Below are positions 44,980-54,342 of a stretch of DNA of 64,000 nt, one piece after another; position 1 is the stretch's first letter; each line of letters opens with the position of its first letter. Both the position numbers and the translations under genes were made by a program. This stretch comes from Clostridium sp. CF012 (GTDB lineage Bacteria > Bacillota > Clostridia > Clostridiales > Clostridiaceae). The notes below the pieces were generated by a model. That model had not been told where the DNA came from. It saw only the letters and a list, made by a program, of their open reading frames with translations, and made no database searches. Location of the stretch: assembly GCF_018861755.1 (NCBI RefSeq), contig NZ_JAHLEF010000007.1, positions 1-64,000 on the forward strand, written 5' to 3'.

Positions 44980-46941
44980 ATGGAAAATAACTTCATGAAA
45001 ACCCAAAGGCGGATTGGTTATTCCTCTCTTAAGCAAACTCTCCCAAAGGTCTATGAGGATTTGGGATTTATGTGTGGTCTAGAGGTCCACCAACAACTAA
45101 AGACAGAAAAGAAACTCTTTTGCCACTGCAAGGCAGGTGTCTTTCAAAAGGAGGGACAATATGATGCAGAAATAATAAGACATATGAGGCCAACCTTAAG
45201 CGAAATGGGTGGATACGATGGCACAGCACTCATGGAATTCAAGACTAAAAAGAACATTGTTTATCGTATTGCCAATTTAACCACCTGCACCTATGATATT
45301 GATGATACTCCACCTTTTAAGATAAATCAGCAGGCTCTAGGAATTGCCTTAGAGGTTGCCTTGCTTCTTAAAACAAATATTGTGGGAGAGCTACACATCA
45401 CACGTAAACAATACCTAGATGGAAGTATACCTGCTGGCTTCCAGCGTACAGGCATAGTTAGTATCGAGGGGCAGATTCCATTGAAAAATAAAATAGTTCG
45501 AATCATTCAACTAAGTATCGAAGAAGATTCCTGCCGTGAGATTTCAGACATAGGCCATGTTAGATCATATACTACTGATCGTTTGGGTATGCCCCTTATA
45601 GAAACAGTTACTTATCCTGATATGAAAACACCAGATGAAGCGGCTGAAGCTGCCAACTATATTCGCTTTCTCAACCGTAGTACTGGTAAAGTAAGGACAG
45701 GCATTGGTGCTGCTCGCGAGGATGTTAATGTTAGTATCCATGGTGGAACCCGGGTAGAAATAAAAGGTGTAGCTCATATAAGCTATATTCCTGAATTAGT
45801 TCACAATGAAGCTTTCCGACAAAAAAGTCTTCTAGAAATCCGTAATGATCTTATAGAAAGGATGCCAGACTTTGCTCATTGGAGAATTAGTCATGTAATC
45901 CTTAATGAGGACAGCCTTACGCCTGTATCTAGCAACATTAAATATGATTTTAATATACAACATAGCCTAGTTGCAGTTAACCTACCAGGTTTCAAAAACA
46001 TTCTCTCATTTTTTACTGGACCTTGTCGAATGTTTTCTGATGAGATTTCTGACAGATTGAAGGTTATTGCCTGTATAGAAAAACCAAATATGACTCATTC
46101 CGAGGACTTTGGTTATGAAAATCAGAATATTAATTTTGAATATCTACGTAAATTACTTAATTCAAAAGTAAGTGATGCGCAGATTCTCTTCTGGGGTCCA
46201 AAAGAAGATATTAGCACAGCTTTAGATTCTATTGAAGAACGCTGCAAACTAGCCTTTATTGGAGTGCCAAATGAAACCCGTAAATCCTTTGCAAGTGGTA
46301 CCACTATGTTTGAACGAGTACTACCAGGTGCCGATCGCATGTATCCTGACACAGATTCAGCACCCATTTCAATTAGTCAAGAGCTTATAGATATCGCCGG
46401 CATGGATTTGCCTATTGATGTTGTGGACCAGATTAAAAAGTTAAATAATTGGAATATACCTGCAGATACTTTTTTCTATATTCTCAGATATAATCTAGTT
46501 CCTCTTATACAAAGAATTTGCAATGATTTTAATATTGAGCCTAAATTTGTAGCCACTCTATTAGGGCATAAACTTAAATCACTGCAAGGAAGATTCAAAA
46601 TAGATTTATCCTTTGATTTTGAAATAATATATAAGCTGTTTGAGTTCATAAAAGAGCAAGAAATAGAACGTGAGCTTATATACAAGATGCTTCCTGTTGT
46701 CTTTAAACAGCCTAAGATGGAAATGAATTATGTGTTAAAAGCTATATGTTTTTCTAAGTGTACACCTGATAGTATCCTATCGCTTATCCCAATTATGCAT
46801 GAAAGATTTAAAAGGCTAAAAACTTCAAAGAATGTGGAAGCAGAACTTAATTGGATTATGAAAAATTTACAAGAGAAAGCCATTGGAAATATACCGCTCT
46901 CTGAGCTTGCAATGGCAATTCGCAAAGGAGGGCTAGATTAA
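44980..46941 (+). CDS. gatE: Glu-tRNA(Gln) amidotransferase subunit E, archaeal type
   Basis: A 653-aa protein with the GatB/GatE kinase-like core, starting GLEVHQQLKTEKKLFCHC. The line RHMRPTLSEMGGYDGTALMEF and the long inserted GAD-type domain (about 285-410) mark GatE rather than bacterial GatB. A C-terminal helical tail follows (to LAMAIRKGGLD). With GatD it would activate Glu-tRNA(Gln) with ATP and amidate it. GatDE is regarded as the archaeal enzyme; bacteria use GatCAB. The stop TAA is followed at once by gatD. The G+C and CGN codon use differ from the neighbours. Confidence 0.9.
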   Translation: MENNFMKTQRRIGYSSLKQTLPKVYEDLGFMCGLEVHQQLKTEKKLFCHCKAGVFQKEGQYDAEIIRHMRPTLSEMGGYDGTALMEFKTKKNIVYRIANLTTCTYDIDDTPPFKINQQALGIALEVALLLKTNIVGELHITRKQYLDGSIPAGFQRTGIVSIEGQIPLKNKIVRIIQLSIEEDSCREISDIGHVRSYTTDRLGMPLIETVTYPDMKTPDEAAEAANYIRFLNRSTGKVRTGIGAAREDVNVSIHGGTRVEIKGVAHISYIPELVHNEAFRQKSLLEIRNDLIERMPDFAHWRISHVILNEDSLTPVSSNIKYDFNIQHSLVAVNLPGFKNILSFFTGPCRMFSDEISDRLKVIACIEKPNMTHSEDFGYENQNINFEYLRKLLNSKVSDAQILFWGPKEDISTALDSIEERCKLAFIGVPNETRKSFASGTTMFERVLPGADRMYPDTDSAPISISQELIDIAGMDLPIDVVDQIKKLNNWNIPADTFFYILRYNLVPLIQRICNDFNIEPKFVATLLGHKLKSLQGRFKIDLSFDFEIIYKLFEFIKEQEIERELIYKMLPVVFKQPKMEMNYVLKAICFSKCTPDSILSLIPIMHERFKRLKTSKNVEAELNWIMKNLQEKAIGNIPLSELAMAIRKGGLD

Positions 46942-48324
46942 ATGAGCGACACCTTAAAAGGTTACAAGGGAAAGGCACTAGAGGTCTTAAAAAGCTTTAG
47001 CATGCGCATCTGGAGCGAAGCTACAATAACTACTACTAGAGGTGATTTTAAAGGAGTTTTACTTCCTCGTTCTGAAAATGATGATGATAGTCATATTGTA
47101 ATAAAGCTTGCCACTGGCTATAACGTAGGAATAGCCGTTGATACCATACAAGATATGAGAGAATATAACTTTAAGGAGATACAATATAAAATTCCAGAAA
47201 GGGAATTTCCGATTTCGAAGAACAAACATAATATTAAGTTGCTAGGCACAGGAGGTACAATTGCCTCACGACTTGATTACAGAACTGGGGCAGTTATTCC
47301 AGCATTTTCTCCAGGAGAATTATATGGAGCCGTTCCTGAACTTGCAGATATATGTAACCTAAGCACTGAGAAGCTTTTCGCAGTTTTCTCTGAAAATATG
47401 GGACCACATGAATATAAAGTGTTAGCTGACGCTATTGGAGAAGAAATTAAAAAGGGGATCCACGGCATTATGATTGGACATGGCACTGATACTATGAGTC
47501 ATACAGCTGCAGCACTGTCCTTTATGGTACAAAACTCCCCTATTCCAATTGTAATGGTTGGTTCTCAACGTTCTTCGGATAGGCCTTCTTCAGACGCAGC
47601 CCTAAATCTAATTCATGCCGCTAAAACCGCTACGGATTCAGACATTGCTGAGGTGATGGTGTGTATGTTTGGACCAACCTCTGATGAATACGGATTGCTC
47701 CACCGTGGTACAAGAGTTCGTAAGATGCACTCCTCCTACCGTTCAACTTTCCGTACCATTGGAGACATTCCACTGGCAATGGTAGATAGGCAAAAAATAA
47801 CTCCCCTTAGGCAAGATTACAATCACCGTCGTAGTGACCGAAACGTAACTATAAATGCCGTATTTGAGGAGCGTGTATCCCTTTTGTACTATTATCCCAA
47901 TATGAACCCAGATATAATCGATGCCATGGTTAATCTTGGTTATAAAGGAATTGTTATTGCAGGCACAGGTCTTGGCCATGTTAATAAACTGATATATCCC
48001 GCTATTAAGCGTGCTGTACTAAAGGGCGTTGCCATTTATATGACAGTGCAGACACTGTGGGGATATGTGAACATGTTCGTATACGATACAGGAAGGGACC
48101 TAATGACCATGGGAATGATACCTGCAGAAAATATGCTACCAGAAGTGGCCTACATAAAGCTAGGTTGGGCACTTGGACAAACTTCTGACTTGGCTAAAGT
48201 TAAGGACATTATGTTAACACCCATTTGTAGTGAGATTACTGAGCGAGAGCCTTACAATGGTTATCTGATTTACCAAGGAGGAATTCCTGAGGTAGAGGAA
48301 TTCATTAAAAAATTTCATAAATAG
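46942..48324 (+). CDS. gatD: Glu-tRNA(Gln) amidotransferase subunit D, archaeal type
   Basis: A 460-aa protein with an N-terminal Tudor-like domain (about 1-80) and an asparaginase-type domain. The four catalytic residues expected in GatD are present: Thr106 in GTGGTIAS, Thr182-Asp183 in GHGTDTM and Lys261 in RVRKM. It releases ammonia from Gln or Asn for GatE. The N-terminal domain and position after gatE favour GatD over a free asparaginase. The start lies directly after the gatE stop with AAAGGAGGG inside the gatE end. Confidence 0.92.
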   Translation: MSDTLKGYKGKALEVLKSFSMRIWSEATITTTRGDFKGVLLPRSENDDDSHIVIKLATGYNVGIAVDTIQDMREYNFKEIQYKIPEREFPISKNKHNIKLLGTGGTIASRLDYRTGAVIPAFSPGELYGAVPELADICNLSTEKLFAVFSENMGPHEYKVLADAIGEEIKKGIHGIMIGHGTDTMSHTAAALSFMVQNSPIPIVMVGSQRSSDRPSSDAALNLIHAAKTATDSDIAEVMVCMFGPTSDEYGLLHRGTRVRKMHSSYRSTFRTIGDIPLAMVDRQKITPLRQDYNHRRSDRNVTINAVFEERVSLLYYYPNMNPDIIDAMVNLGYKGIVIAGTGLGHVNKLIYPAIKRAVLKGVAIYMTVQTLWGYVNMFVYDTGRDLMTMGMIPAENMLPEVAYIKLGWALGQTSDLAKVKDIMLTPICSEITEREPYNGYLIYQGGIPEVEEFIKKFHK

Positions 48325-48420
48325 TTTAAGTTTAAAGCATTTTGCATACTTTAACTAAATTTAGGTCATTATAATATTTAAATAGATTTACGATAAAATA
48401 TGTGAAAGGTTGTGTTTTAT

Positions 48421-48576
48421 ATGGGATTTTTACGTTGGATAGGTGGAATAGTAGTATTCTTTTGGGCATTGGGGCTTATATTTAAAATTGGTGGCAGTAT
48501 GATACATTTGTTACTTGTAGTAGCTGCAATAGTTTTTATCGTTGATATGATTTTCGGAAGAAGAAAAATCTCATAA
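48421..48576 (+). CDS. lmo0937-type small membrane protein, copy 1
   Basis: A 51-aa protein with two hydrophobic helices (FLRWIGGIVVFFWALGLIF and LLLVVAAIVFIVDMIF) separated by KIGGS and ending in a basic tail. It matches the lmo0937/DUF5670 family of unknown function. The ATG follows GAAAGG. A near-copy lies 150 bases downstream, with a similar leader, so this is a recent tandem duplication. Confidence 0.85.
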   Translation: MGFLRWIGGIVVFFWALGLIFKIGGSMIHLLLVVAAIVFIVDMIFGRRKIS

Positions 48577-48726
48577 CCTATTACATCAACAGTAGATTAT
48601 AATTAAAATAACCATTTACTTCAAAAATCAGAGCAAAGACTACCGTATTGTAAATATATGAGTTTATTGATATAATGTTCAAACATATATAATAAATAAA
48701 TTTATATGTGAAAGGTAGTGTTGTGT

Positions 48727-48879
48727 ATGGGTTTTTTACGTTGGATAGGTGGAATAGTTGTATTATTTTGGGTTTTGGGGCTTATATTTAAAATTGGTGG
48801 CAGTCTGATTAATACGTTACTTGTAGTAGCTGCAATAGTGTTTATAGTAGATAAGATTTCAGGAAAAAGAATAAGATAA
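48727..48879 (+). CDS. lmo0937-type small membrane protein, copy 2
   Basis: A 50-aa protein nearly identical to copy 1 in its first 40 residues (WIGGIVVLFWVLGL and IGGSLINTLLVV), differing mainly in the C-terminal tail (SGKRIR against FGRRKIS). Two membrane helices. The leaders of both copies share GTGAAAGG before the ATG. Function unknown; lmo0937 proteins are stress-linked in Listeria. Confidence 0.85.
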   Translation: MGFLRWIGGIVVLFWVLGLIFKIGGSLINTLLVVAAIVFIVDKISGKRIR

Positions 48880-48958
48880 TAAACTATTATAGTAACAATA
48901 CTTTTGATTAGATTTCACAATTTTTAAAAAAGACAAAAGGCTAAGGCTTTAATAAAAA

Positions 48959-48997
48959 AATGGAGTAAGTGTATTTAAGAAATACACTTACTCCATT
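48959..48997 (-). terminator. Terminator of the 101-aa helical protein gene
   Basis: A perfect 18-bp inverted repeat (48959-48976 with 48980-48997) overlaps the stop codon; minus-strand tail TTTTTTTATT. Confidence 0.9.
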
Positions 48998-49301
48998 ATG
49001 ATTTTGCCTTTTTAGCTATTCCAGTATATAAATGTTCTAGGTATTCTGTATTAACTTCATGGCTTTTTAACATCTCTATTCTGCTTTTAGCCTTATCTAA
49101 ACTTTCCTTTGCTTCTTCAAAATCCTTTTGCTTTATACAGGAACTTGCATATTCTAATAAATAATCAACTTTTATAACTACTTGCGCTAAATCTTCTTTG
49201 TCCTCATTGACTAGCTTAATCAATAAAGAGTATATCTGCGCGGAACCCTTTGCCTTAAAATTATATAAAAGATCATTAGTTCTACTATTTTTTTTTGCCA
49301 T
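48996..49301 (-). CDS. Hypothetical helical protein, 101 aa
   Basis: Start at MAKKNSRTNDLL (49301), preceded by GAGG; a longer frame has no site. The protein is nearly all helix, with heptad-like patterns (about 15-85) and repeated KxxxE and Leu positions, so it may form a coiled coil or a TPR-like bundle. It has no membrane segment or catalytic motif. I do not recognise it. It may share an operon with the methylase upstream. Confidence 0.6.
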   Translation of the reverse strand: MAKKNSRTNDLLYNFKAKGSAQIYSLLIKLVNEDKEDLAQVVIKVDYLLEYASSCIKQKDFEEAKESLDKAKSRIEMLKSHEVNTEYLEHLYTGIAKKAKS

Positions 49302-49388
49302 ATTTAATACCTCACTATATTGTGTCAATATCATAATTAAGATTATATATTAATTACAGGGTAAATAACAGTGGTATTTATTTCTCTA

Positions 49389-50336
49389 TTAGCTGCATAT
49401 ATATATATGTCTTTTAAAGGTTCCTTTAGACACAGTACATCTATCATCTATTTGAAAACCAACAGAGGTTATTTGCTCTTCCATATCCTCAAAAGTAATG
49501 ATCACCATTTTTTCCGCTATTCGACGGGTACTTTCCATAATAGCTAACTGCTCCTGGGTAGTAATTTGAGTAAATATTCCATAAGGAAGATCAACGATGG
49601 CCACATTAAATTTGTTTTGGATGTCATGCATGTCACCAATAGTTATTACATCTTCTTCATATCCAAAATATCGGAGATTTGTTTTGGCATTTTTACCTAT
49701 GTAAGAGTTTATTTCATAACCTTTAATATTAATTCCCATTGAAATAGCTTCAATTAGTACAGTCCCAATGCCACAACAAGGGTCTACAACACTACAACCC
49801 AGATTAGTACCTACAGCTATATTAACAAGGGCCCTACAAACATTTACCTTTAGAGCATTAGAATAGGAAAAAGGTTTTTTATTATGAAATTGCCAGTCTG
49901 AGGTATTGCTTTCACATTCACCAAATACCCATATATTATCTACCTTTGTAATTCCAAAAGTAATTTCAGGATTTTTCATTTCAGCTTCCCCAAGTATATT
50001 AAAGCCCACTTCGAATTCAATGCTCCGCCCTTCATGAAAACCGGTTATTTCGTCCGTAGCATTGATGTACGCAACCTTATAATTTACGCTAGTCAATTTG
50101 TCCATAACAATTTGATCAATAATTTGTTTCATTGTTTGTCCACTATACATTATAGAAATGCACTTTTTTATAAAAGGACTTCTGGATGGATCCACATAAA
50201 TATCAGAAAATAAGTGTTTTTCATGGAGTGTTTTATTAAAAAGACATTTTATTTCCATTTTGCATAGACTTTCTTCATCTTTTGAATAATTTGTTGTGTA
50301 TAAATACTTGTTATCCTTTTGTACTAGCTGAAACAT
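49389..50336 (-). CDS. TRM11/UPF0020-type RNA methyltransferase
   Basis: This 315-aa protein has an N-terminal region without clear motifs and a C-terminal SAM-dependent methylase core: SAM motif DPCCGIGTVLIEAISMG, then IKGYEINSYIGKNAKTNL, and a catalytic NLPY-like IVDLPYGIF (DLPYG). TRM11-type enzymes methylate guanosine in tRNA. A THUMP domain is not obvious, so the RNA target is unsure. Confidence 0.82.
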   Translation of the reverse strand: MFQLVQKDNKYLYTTNYSKDEESLCKMEIKCLFNKTLHEKHLFSDIYVDPSRSPFIKKCISIMYSGQTMKQIIDQIVMDKLTSVNYKVAYINATDEITGFHEGRSIEFEVGFNILGEAEMKNPEITFGITKVDNIWVFGECESNTSDWQFHNKKPFSYSNALKVNVCRALVNIAVGTNLGCSVVDPCCGIGTVLIEAISMGINIKGYEINSYIGKNAKTNLRYFGYEEDVITIGDMHDIQNKFNVAIVDLPYGIFTQITTQEQLAIMESTRRIAEKMVIITFEDMEEQITSVGFQIDDRCTVSKGTFKRHIYICS

Positions 50337-50367
50337 TAAAGCACACCTTCCTTTCTACAATATAAAA

Positions 50368-50387
50368 ACCACCTTAATAAAGGTGGT
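50368..50387 (-). terminator. Terminator of the alpha/beta hydrolase transcript
   Basis: An 8-bp stem (50368-50375 with 50380-50387), loop AATA, with a minus-strand tail TTTTTATA. It lies about 135 bases past the hydrolase stop; a coding-like scrap fills 50440-50521. Confidence 0.8.
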
Positions 50388-50521
50388 ACGTTATTTAAGT
50401 TTTTACTTGTAGTATCAGTATATCACAATACTTAGGGATTATTTAAACTTTTGAGGGAGTTGCTTATCAATTCCTTCCGAAATCACATCAGAAAGATCCA
50501 GCAATTGTTGTTCACCTTTAT

Positions 50522-51436
50522 CTAGATTACGTTTATAGCTTTTAAAAAGCCATCAACTTTTTTTTCATATTCACCTTTATTCTTCCAATATGCTTCTGCG
50601 TGACCGGCACTGGGCGCAATATATATTTCTTTGTAGCCCTTCTTTACTGAGTACATTTGATTACACATAAAAGTAGGAACATAATCATCCTCTTCGCCAT
50701 GAATAAACAATATTGGGATTTCAGTAGGTAGAGTAGTAATAGGTGAAACATCTTTGAATTCCCAGCCAACCCTAATTTTACTTATTATACTTGCTAATTT
50801 CACGAGTGGAATTTTTTTTATATTATAATCTTTTTCTAATCTATGTTTAAACAAATCTTGTGCATCAGAGTATCCACAGTCATCTATACAAAATCTAATT
50901 CGCGGGTCTATTGCAATATTTTGAAGAGCTATGCCAGCGCCCATGGACTCGCCATGCAAACCAACTATTATATCTTTTCCTAATTTATCAAATATCCAAT
51001 CTGTGCATTTTTTTAAATCAAACTTCTCGTAATAACCAAATGAAGTATTTTTCCCACCACTTAAGCCATGATTTCTATGATCATAAATAAAGATTGAAAA
51101 CCCTCTTTGCAAAAACATATCCATGTATTTAACAGAACCAAATAAACTCCAAGTTATTCCATGACATAATATTATTATTTTCTTTGAATCTTTATTCGGA
51201 AAGAAGAAACCATGAATTTTATAGCCATAATTCGAATCTAGATATACTTCTTGTTTTTCCAAGTTATTAAATTCCTCTACTTCTATTTTACCTTTTTCTA
51301 CTTCAAAATCGTAGGTATAATTATACTTTGCAACTTTAGGAGCTATAATAATACTAGAAAAATGCCAGCCTACGATAATAACCATAATAACAGCAATAAT
51401 AATTAAAATTGATATAAAAATCAATATTTTTACCAT
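50522..51436 (-). CDS. Membrane-anchored alpha/beta hydrolase
   Basis: A 304-aa protein with an N-terminal membrane helix (about 4-22) and an alpha/beta-hydrolase domain. The nucleophile elbow is GLHGESMGAG (Ser in GESMG), the oxyanion region is LCHGITWSLFG, and the C-terminal acid/His triad ends near FIHGEEDDYVPTFM and SAGHAEAYW. Family members act as esterases or peptidases of the YqkD type. The active part may lie outside. Substrate unknown. Confidence 0.88.
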   Translation of the reverse strand: MVKILIFISILIIIAVIMVIIVGWHFSSIIIAPKVAKYNYTYDFEVEKGKIEVEEFNNLEKQEVYLDSNYGYKIHGFFFPNKDSKKIIILCHGITWSLFGSVKYMDMFLQRGFSIFIYDHRNHGLSGGKNTSFGYYEKFDLKKCTDWIFDKLGKDIIVGLHGESMGAGIALQNIAIDPRIRFCIDDCGYSDAQDLFKHRLEKDYNIKKIPLVKLASIISKIRVGWEFKDVSPITTLPTEIPILFIHGEEDDYVPTFMCNQMYSVKKGYKEIYIAPSAGHAEAYWKNKGEYEKKVDGFLKAINVI

Positions 51437-51540
51437 CTTAAAATCTCCCTTTCTAATCAGATATACATTCTTATTATAGACATGTCTCCAAATAAAGTAA
51501 ATAAGAACAAAATGATATTGCGGACTCTTATTAACAACTT

Positions 51541-51573
51541 AAAAAGTCCTTATATTTACTATAAGGACTTTTT
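51541..51573 (-). terminator. Terminator of the surface pullulanase gene
   Basis: A 14-bp inverted repeat (51541-51554 with 51560-51573), loop TTTAC, with five Ts closing the stem on either strand. Confidence 0.8.
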
Positions 51574-51597
51574 AAAAATATACAATATGTTGTAATA

Positions 51598-54342
51598 CTA
51601 AGCTTTCTTTTTACCCCTCAGAAACAATATTATGTAAGTAACTCCACACAATATTAGTATAGTATAAATCCAAAAGGGTAAGGTTGTAAGTATATTCTCT
51701 GATCCATTATAAATTACAATAGAACTTAGTGCAGGGACTACTAATAAATCACCCTTAAACTGTTTTATAGTTTTAATTCCTGCTTTTTCACCATTCACCA
51801 CAATATTCCAGGTGCTTTTCTTAGATAATTTAATTGTTACATCTTCTCTATTTGCATTGAAAGCTACTACGATGTCAGACCAAGTATCCATGTTAGCATT
51901 GTGAGCTATTTCATATGCTACAACGTTTTCCGGTACTGCTAAAAATTTTAAATTCTTCTTAATCATTTCCGCTGAAGTCATTCTAAAGGCAGGATGTGCC
52001 TTTCTTAACTTTATTAAACCTTTGAAATAATTAACAGTGTCAATATTTTTAGATTTTAATGACCAATCAATCTTATTAACAGTATCATTAGATTTGTAGG
52101 AATTGTTATTCCCACCTTTTGTTCTCAAAAATTCCTGTCCCGCTTGAAAGAATGGAATACCTTGTGAAGTAAGAACCATAGAATCTGCCATTTTGTGCAT
52201 TTTCAATCTTATTTCATTATTATCCTTTGGGTTTGTTAAAAGAAGTTTATCCCATAGTGTATTATTATCGTGAGCTTCGGCATAAGTCACAGATTGAAGA
52301 GGTGCTATCTTGCCCCAAGTGTTTATATCACTTGAGTAATCTATTCCTCCAACTATTCCTTTTTTAATAGCTGCCTCACCATAAGCTTTACCATTCACAA
52401 AGCCCTTGGCTTTTGCATCGAATACACTACCTTTTATTCCGTCTCTAATAGTATCGTTAAAAAATGATATTTCAGGCATTTTACTGGCATTTTTTTGTGC
52501 TGCTTTTGTATCTTCTAAAAGAGTAGAACCCATATCCCAGCCTTCTCCAATAATGAGAATGGAAGGATCTAAACTACTTAATTTTTTTCTAACCTCATTC
52601 ATTGTCTTTATATCAAGTAAACCCATAAGATCGAACCTAAATCCATCTATATTATATTCTTTTGCCCAATACATCACAGAATCCACAATGAATTTCCTTG
52701 CCATTACATTTTCGCTGGCAATGGTATTTCCAGAACCACTTTCATTTGCATCGGCTCCATCTTTATCGTATCTAAAATAATACCCAGGTACTATTTTATT
52801 AAAATTAGAATCATTACTGCTATACATATGATTGTAAACTACGTCCATATTTACCCTTAATCCATTGTCATGAAGAGATTGCACTGCTTGCTTTAATTCT
52901 TTAACTCTCGAAACCGGGTTGTATGGATCTGTTGAATAACTTCCTTCAGGTGCATTATAGTTTTTAGGATCGTAACCCCAGTTATATTGCTCCTTATTTG
53001 AGGTTTCATCCACACTAGCGTAATCAAATATTGGCATCAGCTCCACATGTGTTACTCCTAAATCCTTCATATAATCAACACCCGTCCGCTTACCATCAGT
53101 TCCCTTTGTTCCTTTTTCAGTAAAAGCTAAAAATTTGCCTTTATTCACCATACCGCTGTTTTTGTCTATAGAAAAGTCCCTAACATGTAGTTCGTATATA
53201 ATAGCATCATTTAAATTTGTAAAACTAGGCCTTTCACCTGGCTTCCATATTTCAGGATTTGTTTCTTTTAAGTCTATTACTGCACCTTTGTCTCCATTCG
53301 CAGCCACAGAACGAGCATAAGGGTCCACAGCCTCAGTCCAAACTCCTCCAATATTAACTTTATATGTATAAAATACGCCCTTTTGCTCTCCATTTAAGTC
53401 AAAAGTCCATGTTCCCTTTTCAGCTGTTTTCATACTAGATTCAATGCCACTTTTATCATTCCACTTTTTATAGGTTACAAGCTTTACTTCTGTTGCTGTT
53501 GGCGCCCATACCCTAAAGCTTGTTTTACTTTTAGAATAAGTATTGCCTAAGTCATTACCTTCATAGTAAAACATTTTTTCAAAACTAGCACTTTTCATTA
53601 CATCTCCAAACACAACTTCTTTTTCTGGGAAACCTAGCTTTGAGACCGTAATTTTTTGAGCTAGGTTCACATTTTCGCTAAGCTCTATTTTGGCAACTGT
53701 TGTAGTGCCAGTTGTTACTTCATCACTTGTTACTTTTTTTACAGTTAATATCTCACCATCTGACTTAACTGTAATGTCTTTGTTTCCTTCTGAAGTAAAT
53801 GGAAATGCTGCGTTTGTTTCTATGCTTATGCTATTCATTTCATCTAATTTCGCAACTACAAATTCACCTGGTTTGTTTATTGGAGGTACAGGAACTTCTG
53901 GTAATTTGGCAGCTGCGGCTTTTGCTTCAGTTAGAGAATAGTATACTTTAGGGTCCCCTCCTTTAATCCAAATTTCAGCAATTCCATTATTGAATTGCTG
54001 AATAAATCTATCATCCACAGTGTCTTTCCTCCACTCGTCCGTGCGCACTATAAATCCTACTTTATTAAGGGCTCCATCAAATTCAGCTACGCAAACCTGT
54101 CCGAATTCGTCCTTTCCAGTAAAGTCAAACTTGCTTCCATCCTTCTTATCAGGCCACAACCACATATTCCATTTTAAATCACTGTTTGAGATTTTAGCAT
54201 AATGAATAATTATCTTTGTTTTGCCATTTTGGGCAAAAGTTTGAACACTGGGCATTAATAAAAGCAATTCTGTAATAACTAAAACTGCTGCAAGAAAAAT
54301 GCCCAATGCTTTACCTTTGTTAGTCCCTATCTTGAAATTCAT
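51598..54342 (-). CDS. Secreted, membrane-anchored type I pullulanase
   Basis: A 914-aa secreted enzyme: signal peptide (about 1-37), a CBM41-type starch-binding domain (about 42-135), a linker and Ig-like region, CBM48 (about 255-345) and GH13. Catalytic sites are Asp571 in GFRFDLM and Glu600 in IIGEGWD; YNWGYDP is at 453-459. The C terminus has a membrane helix (about 886-906) and basic tail, with no LPxTG, so it is anchored in the membrane facing out. It debranches extracellular starch or pullulan. Confidence 0.94.
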   Translation of the reverse strand: MNFKIGTNKGKALGIFLAAVLVITELLLLMPSVQTFAQNGKTKIIIHYAKISNSDLKWNMWLWPDKKDGSKFDFTGKDEFGQVCVAEFDGALNKVGFIVRTDEWRKDTVDDRFIQQFNNGIAEIWIKGGDPKVYYSLTEAKAAAAKLPEVPVPPINKPGEFVVAKLDEMNSISIETNAAFPFTSEGNKDITVKSDGEILTVKKVTSDEVTTGTTTVAKIELSENVNLAQKITVSKLGFPEKEVVFGDVMKSASFEKMFYYEGNDLGNTYSKSKTSFRVWAPTATEVKLVTYKKWNDKSGIESSMKTAEKGTWTFDLNGEQKGVFYTYKVNIGGVWTEAVDPYARSVAANGDKGAVIDLKETNPEIWKPGERPSFTNLNDAIIYELHVRDFSIDKNSGMVNKGKFLAFTEKGTKGTDGKRTGVDYMKDLGVTHVELMPIFDYASVDETSNKEQYNWGYDPKNYNAPEGSYSTDPYNPVSRVKELKQAVQSLHDNGLRVNMDVVYNHMYSSNDSNFNKIVPGYYFRYDKDGADANESGSGNTIASENVMARKFIVDSVMYWAKEYNIDGFRFDLMGLLDIKTMNEVRKKLSSLDPSILIIGEGWDMGSTLLEDTKAAQKNASKMPEISFFNDTIRDGIKGSVFDAKAKGFVNGKAYGEAAIKKGIVGGIDYSSDINTWGKIAPLQSVTYAEAHDNNTLWDKLLLTNPKDNNEIRLKMHKMADSMVLTSQGIPFFQAGQEFLRTKGGNNNSYKSNDTVNKIDWSLKSKNIDTVNYFKGLIKLRKAHPAFRMTSAEMIKKNLKFLAVPENVVAYEIAHNANMDTWSDIVVAFNANREDVTIKLSKKSTWNIVVNGEKAGIKTIKQFKGDLLVVPALSSIVIYNGSENILTTLPFWIYTILILCGVTYIILFLRGKKKA

